A DNA stretch of 64,000 bases from Undaria pinnatifida (Eukaryota; Sar; Phaeophyceae; Laminariales; Alariaceae): positions 12,456,795-12,520,794 of the forward strand of contig JABAKD010000021.1 in NCBI GenBank assembly GCA_012845835.1, read 5' to 3'. The notes under the pieces are model-generated. The model was given only the letters and a program-made list of their open reading frames with translations, did not search any database and was not told where the DNA came from. Made by a program: the position numbers and the translations under genes. Of this stretch, positions 20,771 through 32,499 are shown piece after piece. How positions within the stretch are numbered: the stretch's first letter is position 1; each line of letters begins with the position of its first letter.

Positions 20771-21479
20771 TACTGGTCTCACTCATGGTCAATTCATGGC
20801 AATATTGAATCGATACTAGAGTCATCCCATGTTAAGAGTTTTATTGTCTGGAGCATACGATGGTTCTGGTGTTGTTCTAATGTAACGGTGGAGCCTTCTA
20901 AGTGAGTAACCACCGGTTAATCCGATACCTTAAATAGTACCATTTTATTTTATTTTCTAGCGCATAGAAGTGCTGGTCGAGTTGCGCGGTATTGGATGCA
21001 CTCGACGTCATGCTTCGGGTGAAGATGGTGATATATTGAGCTCTTCAGGTTAGGAGCCCAAACAATTTTTAGAATGACCCACGAGTTACTACATGCATTA
21101 CCATGTATTATACTTGGGATTCTTTTTGAGCCATCCCTTTCCATTATTGACATGAGACGATGGGGGGATTTAGTTGAATTGGAGATCGACTGGTAGGTGT
21201 GTTCCGGTGGGGTGGTATGGGTGGGTGCATTAGACGTGCCCGCGCTTGGAATACGAGGGAAGTCTTCTAAAAACAATGGAATGGGCTTCGGAAGTTGTCG
21301 CGACCGTATGGGCTTTCAACCACTTGTATTGAGGGATGCACATCAACTCATATTCACGTGCTGGTTACGATCGCTTTTAAAATTAATTTTAATCACGTCA
21401 TGTGATTGATGGTGTTGATTGTGGATTACATATCGACTGATCATGATTAGCTGTGGTTATTGAACATAACCATGGCTAG
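20771..21479. other. Spacer between membrane-protein ORF and hAT remnant
   Basis: Contains the presumed 3' end of the preceding gene. A minus frame (21276-20950, 108 codons) shows no motif. Part of it may be eroded transposon sequence of the following hAT remnant. Confidence 0.4.
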
Positions 21480-21529
21480 TTGATTATTTTCGAAAAAAAC
21501 ATGCTTTATGATGGAGTAACCGTCGACAC

Positions 21530-21895
21530 ATGCGCCAGCGGCGCAACCAAAGAAATCTATTACCAGCGGCTTCCTCCACACGAGGACCGAGACGCACGAG
21601 CGCGAGTGCATCATTCACTCGCAGGCCCAGTAGCAGGACGGGTCAGAGGTTATACAGCACACGCGAAGTTCAAGCGTCATCGTCTGCATCCGAACGCGTC
21701 TTCACGGTAGGCGGGCTTGTCGTTACCAAGAAGCGCAACCGTCTGGCCGGGGAAAGGGTGGGAGATGTCATTTTCCTTCATGAAAGGATGATGCACAAAC
21801 TATGGCAGAATGTGTTACTGCGGTATCCTGGTGCACTACCCACCAGGTCATGGGGGTGGCTGATTACTAGTAATTACTGCTTCCAGCGCGGGTGA
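21530..21895 (+). pseudogene. hAT-type transposase C-terminal (dimerisation) domain remnant
   Basis: Residues about 50-95 of this 121-codon frame read SERVFTVGGLVVTKKRNRL followed by GERVGDVIFLHE. The pattern S-x-SERVF-x-x-G-x-x-x-x-x-KRNRL-x-x-x-x-V-x-x-x-I/L-F-L-H-E is the diagnostic C-terminal dimerisation motif of hAT-superfamily transposases. The catalytic D, D and E parts, the zinc finger and an upstream reading frame are missing; the first 45 residues are low-complexity R/S-rich and unlike hAT. The start at 21530 is only the first ATG of the frame. It may be the last exon of a dead element or of a domesticated gene. Confidence 0.75.
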
Positions 21896-21954
21896 CGCTA
21901 CTGGGAATTTAGAATGTACGCCATTCGCGGCATCGAACACGAATGGTGGCAACT

Positions 21955-22860
21955 TCCCGAAGTACGTACTATAAGATGGATGTTGTAGGAATATGAAGTA
22001 CTTCCGATGCATTGTTGTACGAGCCGTGGTGGAATGTTGTAAATATATGTTCTGTAGGATTTGTAGATTCTGGGCAAGGGTATGGGAGTCTTAAAGAGCT
22101 TCCAGAAGTTTCGGGTACGGATATGAAAAATTTACAAACCTCACAGAAGTTCCGGGTATTGTGGCACGGGCGTACATAACTCACCGAAGTTTCAAGCGGG
22201 TACAAAGAGTGCTGTACTCGTACCCCGGGTTTCGTGGGACGGGGTGTACAGAACCACCTGATTTTCCGGGTACGGGTATGAATGTGCCACCGAACTCACG
22301 GAAGTTTTGGGTACGGGTATAACTGTTTTACAGAACTTCCATAAGTTCTGGGTATTGTGACACAGGCGTACAGAGCGTACAGAAGTTCCGGGCAGGTGTA
22401 AAAAAGCTGTACCCGTCCCCCGGATATTTGTGGCACTGGCATACAGAACTTACATAAGTTCCGGGTAGGTATAAGATTGCTGTACCTCTACCCCGGGTAT
22501 TTGTGTCACTGGCGTACAGAACTTACATCAGTTCCGGGTACGGGTATGAATATCCGACAGGCCTTACAGAAGTTCCGGGTACGGGAATGAATGTCTTACA
22601 GAACTTGCAGAAGTTCCGGGTACGGGTGATACCCAGGTAGTACAAGGCCTTGGGAAAGGAGTTCGATTTGAAGTGCAGAATTCCATCGAAATTGCATGGC
22701 ATATTCCGAATATCCGACAGACCTTGTACATGAGTTCGTGGTACGGGAATTAATGTCTTACAGAACTTACAGAAGCTCCGGGCACGTATGATACCCAGGT
22801 AATCAACGCCTCGGGAGAGGAATTCGATTTGAAGTGTAGTCTAGATTTCTATTGAACTTG
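21955..22860 (+). repeat. GTTCCGGGTACGGGTA minisatellite with higher-order repeat
   Basis: Units of about 40-60 bp contain CAGAAGTTCCGGGTACGGGT and ATGAATGTCTTACAGAACTT in many variants. From 22627 a longer unit appears twice (TGATACCCAGGTAGTACAAG at about 22627 and a variant at 22789, each followed by TTCGATTTGAAGTG and GCATGGCATATTCC), giving a higher-order period of about 165 bp. The same repeat appears again at 36200-36510. Degenerate copies show age; no coding frame is kept. Confidence 0.85.
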
Positions 22861-23018
22861 CATGGCATATTCCCGCTGAGCCAACGTCCCCGAGGCAAAC
22901 CGTCGGAGCTTTGAGGGCTATCGACAACACCCACTGAGGCTGTAAAAAACGTTAACCTCAACGAGTGTCGACCAGGGCAACATCCGCGCTGACGTCTTGT
23001 TCGAATTCGCTTGCTGCA

Positions 23019-23330
23019 TAACGTGTTCTATGTAGTCACGTGGGGTGCCCCGAGATGAAGTAGGTGAGGAGAGCACAATATTTAGAGCGCAGAGCCGCAC
23101 CTGGTGATAGCGGACTCTCGAAAACACACCCACACAGAAGAAGCTCAGTACCTGTCGTCAAAGTCTCTACACAATAACCACACAGGGGTTGGCGCATTTT
23201 CCGTCACGCTCCACCCTCTAACATATACGGACAGTATCTTGTCATCAAAACCCGGGGCGTATCTCCATTCATTGTCATCACGACTGCTTCGACGAGGCAG
23301 TTCCATCTCCGAGGCATATACTAAATAATG
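23019..23330. repeat. Dispersed repeat R3, uninterrupted (empty-site) copy
   Basis: Shares two blocks with 31800-32349: GTGTTCTATGTAGTCACGTG plus flanks (23019-23085), and ACACACCCACACAGAAGAAG through ACGGACAGTAT to GGCATATAC (23117-23325). Here about 30 bp separate the blocks; at 31.8 kb they are separated by an R1 terminal block. The copy thus shows the arrangement before R1 insertion. Confidence 0.8.
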
Positions 23331-23362
23331 CCTCGGAAATTGCACAAAACCGTATAATAATA

Positions 23363-23418
23363 CATGAAACCCCCAAATAACCGCAGACCAGTATCGAACA
23401 ACCGCATACCACAAACAG
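23363..23418. repeat. Short repeat shared with 34855-34912
   Basis: ATGAAACCCCCAAATAACCG and ACAACCGCATACCACA recur in near-identical form directly after the R1 tail at 34.86 kb. This ties the R3 family to the flank of R1 copies. Confidence 0.6.
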
Positions 23419-23419
23419 C

Positions 23420-24330
23420 CTCCCTATTCGGTGCGCGATACGATAGGTCCCGAACAACTTATCACCAATGGCCGGGTGAAACGGCCAATCCCAATCGAGA
23501 ACAAATCGTTGCCAAAGTAACACGGCCATCCAAAATCCCATCATCAATGACTGCCAAGGTAAACGGCAGTCTAAATGCCAATGTTGTCACAAGGGAATTC
23601 TACGCTTAGGCTACCTCTTGACTCAAGCTTGTGCAGCGAAACGTCGTTACAACCGATGTCCTCTTCCAATGTTGAGCTTGTCAAGACAGTTGAATGGACA
23701 TTAATACATGAAGCTAAGAATTGCCCATGTAAAACAGCAATGCCAATACAAAACTTTCTTTATATAACAGGTTCAGCATAAGTCTCCCATCTTAGATAAG
23801 ACAGTAACTACGCGAAGGGAAAACCCCAACAAGCTATAAAGAGAGTTTTCTGAAAAATGGGAACGGAGCCTAAAATGAGAACGGACGTTTTTTTTTAGAA
23901 AGCAACCCAATTGTGTACAACTCCAAAAAAAAAATTTGACAGTCCTGTGGGGCTGTACAGCAGCCTTCGAATGAGCCGTCGCTCAGGCTGGAAGTCCTCG
24001 GCATCGCCTTGGTAGCCAGCATCTAGAGATATCACAATAGAGCCAGCGTATATCGCTTTTTGCGCCCACCCGAAAACAAGAGATGGAGCATGACCGTTCT
24101 GACGAGCTTATAGTCCATTCTGTTTGGAAAACCTTCAAATCAAATCACTAACACCGTCTTCACGTAAAAACCCCATCGCCAAATAACATCGGGTCCCTTT
24201 CTTTGAACTCTACAGGACAGAACAAACAACAGCACGCCTCCGACATAAAACAACTCCTATCGAAACACTCGAATAGAACTCTATCAACCCCCCTGCTAGA
24301 CATACCCCACGACCAAATGCAAATGCTAAC
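23420..24330. other. Spacer without a recognised gene
   Basis: Plus frames of 60-80 codons carry no motif. The part next to 24330 probably belongs to the 3' end of the copia-like remnant on the minus strand. Confidence 0.4.
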
Positions 24331-24334
24331 GGAA

Positions 24335-24505
24335 AAACGCCTCCGTATGCAATGGTTTGGTGAGAGAATCAGCACGTTCATATGCTGACGCACGGGGAAA
24401 ACCTCACACTCCCCATTGATTGGCCATACTCCTTTTCCATGGACGAGAGCGTGACGCATCTTTGAATCCAAGATGAAAACGATGCACACATCATAGCAAC
24501 TCCAT
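24335..24505 (-). pseudogene. Ty1/copia RNase H remnant with internal deletion
   Basis: Two frames of the minus strand carry characteristic ends of the copia RNase H domain. The first reads GVAMMCASFSS then CVTLSSMEKEYGQSMG (about 24505-24415), matching the conserved block where S-S-x-E-x-E-Y precedes the catalytic core. The second reads SAYERADSLTKPLHTEAF (about 24388-24335), matching the A-D-x-L-T-K-P-L block at the C-terminus. In intact copia proteins these blocks lie roughly 80-90 residues apart; here fewer than 15 residues separate them and the frame changes. So the middle of the domain is deleted. No LTR, integrase or polymerase motif was found nearby. A dead fragment. Confidence 0.7.
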
Positions 24506-25494
24506 CACAGATATAGACCTCCCACAAATAGCCTTGTGTGCATTGTTCACATCCAAGTATAACTCCAAATTGAACACCACTGCTAGTCTTACCGCTCTGA
24601 AATAATGTAACACCGTCATGTATCAATGAATATCCGGACAAAATAACATACCTGGTAATACCGATAGCTCCTGTCATGCCTCCAAATGCAGGAACTTGCA
24701 CTATTCGCCAATGAATGATGTACACATTACCACACATTCGATATCTGGCCGTAATTTTCTCGCATACCGTGTCGGGAAACATGGCCGTTCGCGCTAAGAC
24801 CATTTTCCCCTAGAACTCGCGTTAAGTCAAAGACTAGTGAGCAAGCGGGACACTCGGGACGCGCCTGCCATTAGAGAGGGTCATATCTTCCCTTGCAGTC
24901 TATCACACAATACGTACTATCGATTGTCATGTACGTCACGAATTGATTGGTTGCTGTGCACGTCGATAATTAATGCACCCCCCCCCTGGCTCGGCAACTA
25001 GCTCGCACGTATCTCTAACGCGTCCCTAATTCACAACGCAAAATTCCATAATCTACGATGGAGAATATCTGTAACCGCGCGAGTACAATCCCCCTCCGCC
25101 CCGGTACTCGACATATTTCTTCGGTCGCAGCGGCCGCCGAGAATGCAGTCACTTGCCCCCTTCTGCTCGGGGAAAACGATGCATCCAACTAGATTAAGCC
25201 ACCCATCGCAACATCCCGAAAACCAAAATCAAAATTCAAACCCCAGTCAAATCTTCACCCAGAGATACGAAGTGCCCGCGTCTTCTGTCACGCAACAAGC
25301 TCGGATTCTGTCATCCAGTCGCCACCACTGAAAAACGATACACTCAAATAATTGGTCAACTCTGAAAATCAAAGCATGGCATGTGCCTGATACTTGGTAT
25401 ACATTTGAATAAAAAAGTACAGTACAAATACAGCAGTACAATAGTCATATCGTTTTCTTGGCCTACTGCGTGCGATATTTCAGATATGTACATA
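24506..25494. other. Spacer; possible further copia debris, no gene
   Basis: The minus frame 24803-24378 (141 codons) includes the RNase H piece at its end, but its upstream part has no motif I can place. From 24820 to 25494 no frame or repeat stands out. Confidence 0.4.
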
Positions 25495-26445
25495 ATATAT
25501 TATATAATAATTAAAATACACTCCAGCTGTGAGATCGAATATTTTGTCGAAACTCATATTTGCAAGCTGTGTGTGATACTCCGATCGCGCGTGTTACGGG
25601 TTGTTTGTCCTCATTAAGGATATAGGTCGGCGACTCCCCTTGCAACTACAGTGTAGCTATCAGGGTCAACAGGCTGATGTTAGTCAGTCTGTGGGCGGGA
25701 ACTATAAAACCCGCTTCTGAGGGGGACAAAATCTGACAACTGTGGAAGGAAATGCATCCGTTTATCAAGTCAATCATGTAAGTCGAATAACCGGTAAGGG
25801 GAGGGCGGAGTTTTTAAGGACGTGGGGGCCTGATTTTGATCAAAAGGGGAGGTGGGAGGGGGGGAGAGGGGGAGGGGGGAAGAGGGGGAGGGACAGGTGG
25901 AGCAGCTCAATTTGTGCGTGAAAACTATATATCCTTCTTGTGGGAGAGGAGGGGAGAATGTGGGGGGGGAGGGGGGGGGGAGGCTTTAGGTCGCATAAGT
26001 GAAAGGGTTTGCTATACGTCTGGTGCTAGGTCTAGGCGATGTGCGGGTGGTGGGGAAGGAGGGAGCATTGGGGGCAGGGAGGAAGGTGGAAATTGCAGCA
26101 CCGGCATGGACGGCTCTAAAACGATGATGAGGCGATATCCAGGGCATGGAAGTGTTTATTACTCTGGGGGATTTCGATATTAATTGAGGCGTTTGAGCAA
26201 AGGGGAGCGAGGAAATAAAGGAGGGGGGGACGGGGTTCAAGTGGTTTAGGTCACATGTAATATTAAAATACACTCCAGCTATGATAGATCAAGGATTTGT
26301 TCAAAACTTATCTTGGCAACATTGTGTGTGATACTCCGATCGCGCGTATTTAGCATTTATGTGAGGGCTTGGTAGATATGTAATATATAATGGAGATATA
26401 ATGGAGATATAATGGAGATGCAGGAAACGACATAAAGGTTCAAAA
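25495..26445 (+). repeat. R1 copy, short form (terminal block plus G-rich modules)
   Basis: Terminal block from about 25511 (CACTCCAGCTGTGAGATCGA) to GTGGAAGGAAATGCATCCG, then three G-rich modules with G runs broken by A, and a secondary terminus AATACACTCCAGCTATGATA at 26267 followed by an incomplete module. Direct orientation with the next unit. Confidence 0.85.
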
Positions 26446-26449
26446 ATAT

Positions 26450-28600
26450 ATTTTAAAAAAATTTGAAAATACACTCCACCTGTATGATCGAAGATTTCGT
26501 CGAAACTCATCTTTGCAAGCTGTGTGTGATACTCCGATCGCGCGTATTACGAGTTGTGTGTCCTTATTAAGGACATAGGTCGGCGACTCCCCTTACAACT
26601 ATAGTGTAGCTATCAGGGTCAACAGGGTGATGTTAGTAAGGCTGTGGGCGGAAACTATAAAACCCGTTTATGAGGGGGAAAAAATCTGACAGCTGTGGAG
26701 GGAAATGTATCCGTTTATCAAGTGAATCATGTGAGTCGAATAACCGTTGAGCGGGGAGCGGAGTTTTGAAGGACGTGGGGGCCTGGGTTTGATCCAAAGC
26801 GAGCGGGGTTGGAGGCGGGGGGGAGGGGGGGCGGGGGGGCAGACAGGCGGACAATTTGTGCGTGCAAGCTATAAATCCTTTCAAGGGGATAAATCTGACG
26901 GTTTTGCAAAAAAAAAAAAATATGCACCAGTTTATCATAGGGGGGGGGGTTGGGGCGGGGGGGGGGCGTGTGGGGCAGCTCAATCTGTACGTGAAAACTA
27001 TACATTATTTTGAGGGGATAAATGTGACGGTTTTGGAAAGAATGCATCAGTTTATCAAGTATATGCTGTTGTAAGTCGTACAAGCAGTGAGTTGAGAGAG
27101 GGCGGAGTGTTCGAGGGGGTGGGGGTGGGATGGGGTGGGGGGGTTGAGGAGGTGGGGGGTGGGGGCGGGGGGGCGGGGGGGGGGGTGGGGGGAAGGGTTT
27201 AAGGTGAGGGGTTTGTTATACGTGTGGTGCTAGGTCTAGGCGATGGTGCGGGTGGTGGGGAAGAAGGGGGCGTTCGGGGCTGGGGGGGGGGGGGGGGGGG
27301 AGCAGCGGCAAGGATGGCTCTCGAAAGATAATGAGGTAATATCCAGTGCGTAAATTGATTAATCTGGCGGATTTCGATATTAGGTGGGGCGTTTGAACAA
27401 GCGAGAGCGAGAGGGGAGGGGGGGGGGGGGGGGGGGGATACTTTTTGGGAGGTTTAGGTCACAAATCATGTTCAAATACACTTCGGCTGTTACGTCAAAG
27501 ATATGTAGGGGCTTGTTATACGCGTGGTGCTAGGTCTAGGCGATCGTGCGGGTGGTTGGAAAAGAGGGGGCGTTGGAGGGTTTTGTTGGGGGGGAGGTGG
27601 GGGGAAAGAATGAAAACTGCGCCATGGATGGTGAGAAGGATAATGACGTGATATCAACTGCGTATAGGTGTTTATTACTCTGGCTGATTTCGATTGCGAG
27701 TGGGGCGTTTGGACAAACTAGGCGGAAAGGGGCGGGGGGGGGGGGGAGGGATTGGGGGACGGGGGGGGGGGCGGGAGGGAAAGGGTGGGGTTTTTTTGAA
27801 CAAGAGGGGTCGGGCGGGGGGGAGGGGAGGGGGGGCGGGAGGCGGGACATTTCAATATGTGCGCGGAAACTATAAGTCCTTGAAGGGGACAAACCTGGCG
27901 ATTGTAGCAAGAAGACATCTCTTGTTATCATCTGCCTGGTAATGATTCCTATTCTAGAAGGTTTGATGTTAGATGCAGTATGCAACCCAGTGTTTAAGTG
28001 TAGTAAATAACGTGTTAAGTCTTCATAATTTGTTGTTATACATGGATCGAAAGCTAGAATGTTTTATAGAATATTTGTATTTACCATTATTTTCTGACAT
28101 CGCTAATTATAAGAAAGAGATACGTATAGCGAAATACAACAGGCGAGGTGATGTGGTCATGCACTGTTTGTCACCACCATCATATAGTTACCATTATTTT
28201 CTGACATCGCTAATTATACGAAAGATATACGTATTGCCAAATACAGCATGCAAGGTGATGTGGTCATCATGCAATGTCTCCGCCATTGAGCACTAGAGGG
28301 AGGAATGCGAATCGTCAGTGTTTTTGAGGAACGCTTGGTATACACGCGCTCAATTACGTTACCTCGTTAGTGATACTTAGCTTGGTATAGGTTGGGAGGC
28401 GATCATGCAGACGGTATGTACGAAATACCCTACGTAATGGGTTGGTAAGGTGGTTTACCGCAATTTTGACACATCTGGCTGTGCTTCCTTTTCAAATTAT
28501 TATTGTCTCAAATGTACGATTTCACGCCCATGATTTTTACCTTGCCGATGTGGGGTTCTGCGGTCGTCAATTTTAAGACAAAGATGCATCTTACAAATAC
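26450..28600 (+). repeat. R1 copy with modules and tail
   Basis: Terminal block (26468-26710), at least five G-rich modules (26740-27870; G run of 19 at 27282-27300), a secondary terminus near 27473, then the tail from 27890 (GGTTTGATGTTAGATGCAGT) with two tandem copies of ATTTTCTGACATCGCTAATT (28088 and 28195) and the first 290-bp tail unit. The long minus-strand proline-rich frames here are products of the C runs and not genes. Confidence 0.85.
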
Positions 28601-28607
28601 ATCAAAA

Positions 28608-29815
28608 ATATATTATAAAAAATGAAAATACACTCCAGCTGTGAGATCGAAGATTTCGTCAAAACTCATCTTTGCAAGCTGTGTGTGATACTCCGATCGC
28701 GCGTATTACGAGTTGTGTGTCCTCATTAAGGATATAGGTCGGCGACTCCCCTTGCAACTACAGTGTAGCTATCAGGGTCAACAGGGTGATGTTGAGCAGT
28801 CTGTGGGCGGAAACTATAAAACCCGTTTCTGAGGGGGACAAAATCTGACAGCTGTGGAAGGAAATGTACCCGTTTATCAAGTGAATCCTGTAAGTCGCAA
28901 AACCTGTGAGGGGGGGGGCGGAGGTTTGAAGGACGTGGGGGCCTGGTTTTGATCAAAACCGAGCGGGGTTGGAGGGGGGGGGGGGGGGAAGGAGGGGGGG
29001 GGCGGACGGGCGGGCAATTTGTGCGTGTCAGCTATAAATCCTTTCAAGGGGATAAATCTGACGGTTATTGGAAAAAAGAAGGAAAAAAGCACCAGTTTAT
29101 CACGGGGGGAGGGTTGGGCGGGGGTGGGGGGTGAGGGGCAGCTCAATCTGTGCGTGGAAACTATACGTTTTTTTGTGGGGATACATGTCGACGGTTTCGG
29201 AAAGAATGCATCAGTTTAATGTTTATATCCTAAGTCGTCCAATCAGTGAGTAGAGAGAGGGCGGAGTGTTCGAGGGGGTGGGGTTGGGATGGGGTGGGGG
29301 GGGTTGGAGATGTGGGGGGCGGGGGCGGGGGGGGGAAAGCAGCGGCATGGATGGCTCTCGGAAGATAATGAGGTGATATCCAGTGCGTGAAGTGTTTACT
29401 AATCTGGCGGATTTCGATATTAGGTTGGGCGTTTGAGCAAGGGAGAGCTAGAAGGGGGGGGGGGTGGGGGGGGGGGAATTTTTAGGAGGTTTAGGTCACA
29501 AATATTATTCAAATACACTTCGGCTGTGACATCAAAGATATGTAGGGGCTTGTTATACGCGTGGTGCTAGGTCTAGGCGATCGTGTGGGTGGTTGGAAAA
29601 GAGGGAACGTTGGAGGGTTTTCTTTTGGGGCGGGGTGGGGGGAAATAATGAAAACTACGTTATGGATGGTCAGAAAGTTAATGACGTGATATCAACTGCG
29701 TATAGGTGTTTATTTCTCTGGCCGATTTCGATTGTGAGTGGGGCGTTTGGACAAACGAGGTGGAAGGGGGGGGAGGGGTGGGGGGACCGGGGGGGGACAT
29801 TGCGATGTATACAGG
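28608..29815 (+). repeat. R1 copy truncated inside the modules
   Basis: Starts TATTATAAAAAATGAAAATA at 28610 and follows the R1 order through four or five modules, including secondary terminus AATACACTTCGGCTGTGACA near 29513. It breaks off at about 29800 after GGGGGACCGGGG, where unrelated AT-balanced sequence begins. Confidence 0.85.
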
Positions 29816-29918
29816 TACCAGCTACATTATATGATACGCTGTTCCTCTCGTGCTGTTATTGCGTGGATTGTACACCGTTCAAAGTCATTTTGGCTAGTAG
29901 CATAGAATTATCAGCTAT

Positions 29919-31729
29919 CTACTGCAATAACAGTGCTACCGGTGGGCGCGTTTTCCGCTGGAGACATATCTCCATTAAAACTTGCTTCAATTTGGTCATC
30001 ATGCCATGCACCTCCGGTGTTGGTTTGATATTATGCTGCAGTATATCTGAGAGGATTTTGTTGCTGCTATCATATCGTACCTGGTACAGCCGTAGCATGG
30101 TGGATGGTTGGCTCGTACCAGGCATCAGATAATGGTTACTACGTTGTACGCATTACACCAGCTGGCAATCACGATCTGCCATAAAACGTCAGACCCAACT
30201 CACCACAACAGTAAGTACACGGACTGCTGTGACTTTCACCTGGTATCATGTTATATTATACGTACTACTACTTTAATGTCGGGAATAAAATCCGTCACGG
30301 GCAACGTCAATCGGCAAAACAACGTCAAATATCTAGCTACAAATATCACCATGTGACACAGGGAAGCACAAAAATGGAGCAAATTCCAACTCACCAACCC
30401 CAGATATTCAAGAATTAAGCGATGCGACACTCGAACATATCATGCCTGGGGAATGTCGGTGAACTCTTGCCACGGTCAAAGAGGAACGATGATGCTCCAT
30501 CCCATCTCCCATTCAGCCTCTTGCCGTTGCTGGTACTGCTGTTGTTGCTGCTGCTGTCACTGCTCTAAGCCCCCTGCTCCTCCTCATGTTGCCTCATACC
30601 CCCCTCAAACCGTATCCCGTTCATTTTCCGGTCGAAGCGGTAGTATGCTATGTTTTGGTGTACCCGGGAAAAACGGATGCGTGGATACATCGCGCTAGCC
30701 CAAGCCCACTTGCGTTTGCACTACCGGACTCCTTACTGACCCCGTCCTAATGCTGGTTGCCACACACAACGTCGCCCATGGCCCATTGCTAGCGGCCACA
30801 GCCCCGACCGCTACCGGCGCAGACAGCTGTTGCTGCTGTTGTACTTCTTGCTGCTGCTGCGTTCCATCCCCCAAAACATCCGAATCACCATCCTCCTCCG
30901 TCGCTGAAGGCTCGCGCCTGACTGCAACACCAAGAACAACATCACCATTTACCATATTATATCTGGCTCATACAACGGTAGTGGAAAAGGCTCCGCGTCG
31001 ATCACCGGCGGTGGTGTCTCCTGCTCCTGTTCTGGGTGAACAACACCAGTGAGTAACAGCAAGCTCCGATTCAGGTGGCTCACCACCATCACAGAGCGTC
31101 TCAACCCCAGGAGCATGCTGATGCTGCTGCTACTGCTGCTGTTGCTGCTGTTGCTGCTGGAGCTCCACTCTTTTGCCTTACATCCCTGCACTCAACCCCC
31201 CCATCCATGCCATCTGGTCGTCGTAGCTCCGGTACTGGTCGTCGTAGCTCCGGTACTAATCCCAATTCCGCTTGCTCTTTGCTTAGCAGACTGCAGGCGT
31301 GCCCATCGATGCCGTTTTTCAGTTTGGGTGCCCTGTAGACCACACCGAAAATGGGAGAAAATTTACTTGAGCTCGAATGGGGTATTAACCATCACCAACC
31401 CCGCTTGCATCATGTAGTACCTCTGGCATATAATCTCTACCTCCCGTGCTCGCTTCTTCGCAAACTGCAATCGCTGCCACCAACACTGCAGCTGCTCGGG
31501 AGTGTCCGGTCGACAGAGCTGAAACTCATCAACAAGTTTGTTTGGTGATCGCACGTCGAGCTTCCAGCACCGCCCCGTCTCCATTCATTCCACCAATAAT
31601 ACCCTCCAAAATCCCTGCCTCAGCGGCCACCCTCAAAGCTCTCTCAGCTGTCAACGCCGCGTCTTCCTCAGCCAAAATCGCTGATATTTGCTCAAGCTGC
31701 TGCCGAAGCAGCTCATTTTCCTCCTCCAT
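29919..31729 (-). pseudogene. Fragmented coiled-coil and polyQ ORF cluster
   Basis: In minus-strand order: frame 31729-31529 starts MEEENELLRQQLEQISAIL and is strongly heptad-like with leucines and glutamates, a coiled coil. An overlapping frame 31584-31363 continues with WWQRLQFAKKRAREVEIICQ. Later frames include a tandem VPELRRP duplication (31343-31101), S/N-rich runs and a QQQQEVQQQQQ tract (30955-30695), and a last frame 30125-29919 containing HGMMTKLKQVLMEICLQRK. Overlapping frames with coherent composition suggest one ancestral protein broken by frameshifts, or exons with unplaced introns. I do not recognise the family. The R3 repeat upstream (31.8 kb) may be part of the same mobile unit. 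Confidence 0.35.
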
Positions 31730-31799
31730 GAGAACGCCCTACAGCATGCTTCGCGCCCGGAAACTCACCATAATTGTGTTTGCATACGCTTTGCTGTAT

Positions 31800-32349
31800 G
31801 GCGTGTTCTATGTAAGCACGTGGCGTGCCCTAATGAAATAGGTGAAGGTAGCACTATATTATAAAAATGAAAATACACTCCAGCTGTGAGATCGAAGATT
31901 TCGTCGAAACTCATCTTTGCAAGCTGTGCGTGATACTCCGATCGCGCGTATTACGAGTTGTGTGTCGTCATTAAGGATATAGGTCGGCGCTTCCCCTTTC
32001 AACTACAGTGTAGCTATCAGGGTCAACAGGGTGATGTTCGTCAGTCTGTGCGCGGAAACTATAACACCCGTTTCTGAGGGGGACCGAATCTGACAGCTGC
32101 GGAGGGATACACAGAGGAGCCGCGTCTGGATATCGGGGATTGTCGAACACACACCCACACAGAAGAAGCTCAGTACCTGCTGTTAAATGCTCCGCACACA
32201 TAAACCACACAGAGGTTGGCCGTACCTGTCGTCATGCTTCCCCCTCTCATATTTACGGACAGTATATTGTCATGAAAACCCGGGTCGTATCTTTATTATC
32301 ATCACCGAATCGACGAGGGAGGCAGTTACATAATCGGGGGCATACACCA
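31800..32349. repeat. Dispersed repeat R3, copy filled by an R1 terminal block
   Basis: Homologous to 23019-23330 on both sides of the inserted R1 block at 31853-32108. The flanks resume at TACACAGAGGAGCCGC, corresponding to GCGCAGAGCCGC in the empty copy. TA stands at both borders, compatible with a 2-bp target duplication but too short to prove one. Confidence 0.8.
31853..32108 (+). mobile_element. Solo R1 terminal block inserted in R3
   Basis: About 255 bp from TATAAAAATGAAAATACACT to CTGACAGCTGCGGAGGGA. Only the terminal block is present; modules and tail are absent. The paralogous site at 23.09 kb lacks it. Either the block moves by itself, or most of a larger element was lost after insertion. 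Confidence 0.75.
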
Positions 32350-32354
32350 CATGT

Positions 32355-32455
32355 TGCAATACGCGCGATCGGAGTATCACACACAACTTGCTGAGATGAG
32401 TTTCGACAAAATATTCGATCTCACAGCTAGCTGGAGTGTTTTTTCATTTTTTGTA
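32355..32455 (-). repeat. R1 terminus, inverted solo fragment
   Basis: Reverse complement starts CACTCCAGCTAGCTGTGAGA and continues through the GTGTGTGATACTCCGATCGC block, then ends. It faces the terminus at 32515 head-to-head over a spacer of about 60 bp. Confidence 0.8.
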
Positions 32456-32499
32456 ATTTTGCCTCGCGACACATAATACAAAACCTCATAGATAGTCTA

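Noticed and set aside
26633..27985. Long proline/glycine-rich open frames over the G-rich modules on both strands
   Set aside because: They arise from C or G homopolymer runs and repeat in every R1 copy with changing frames; no conserved protein sequence is kept.
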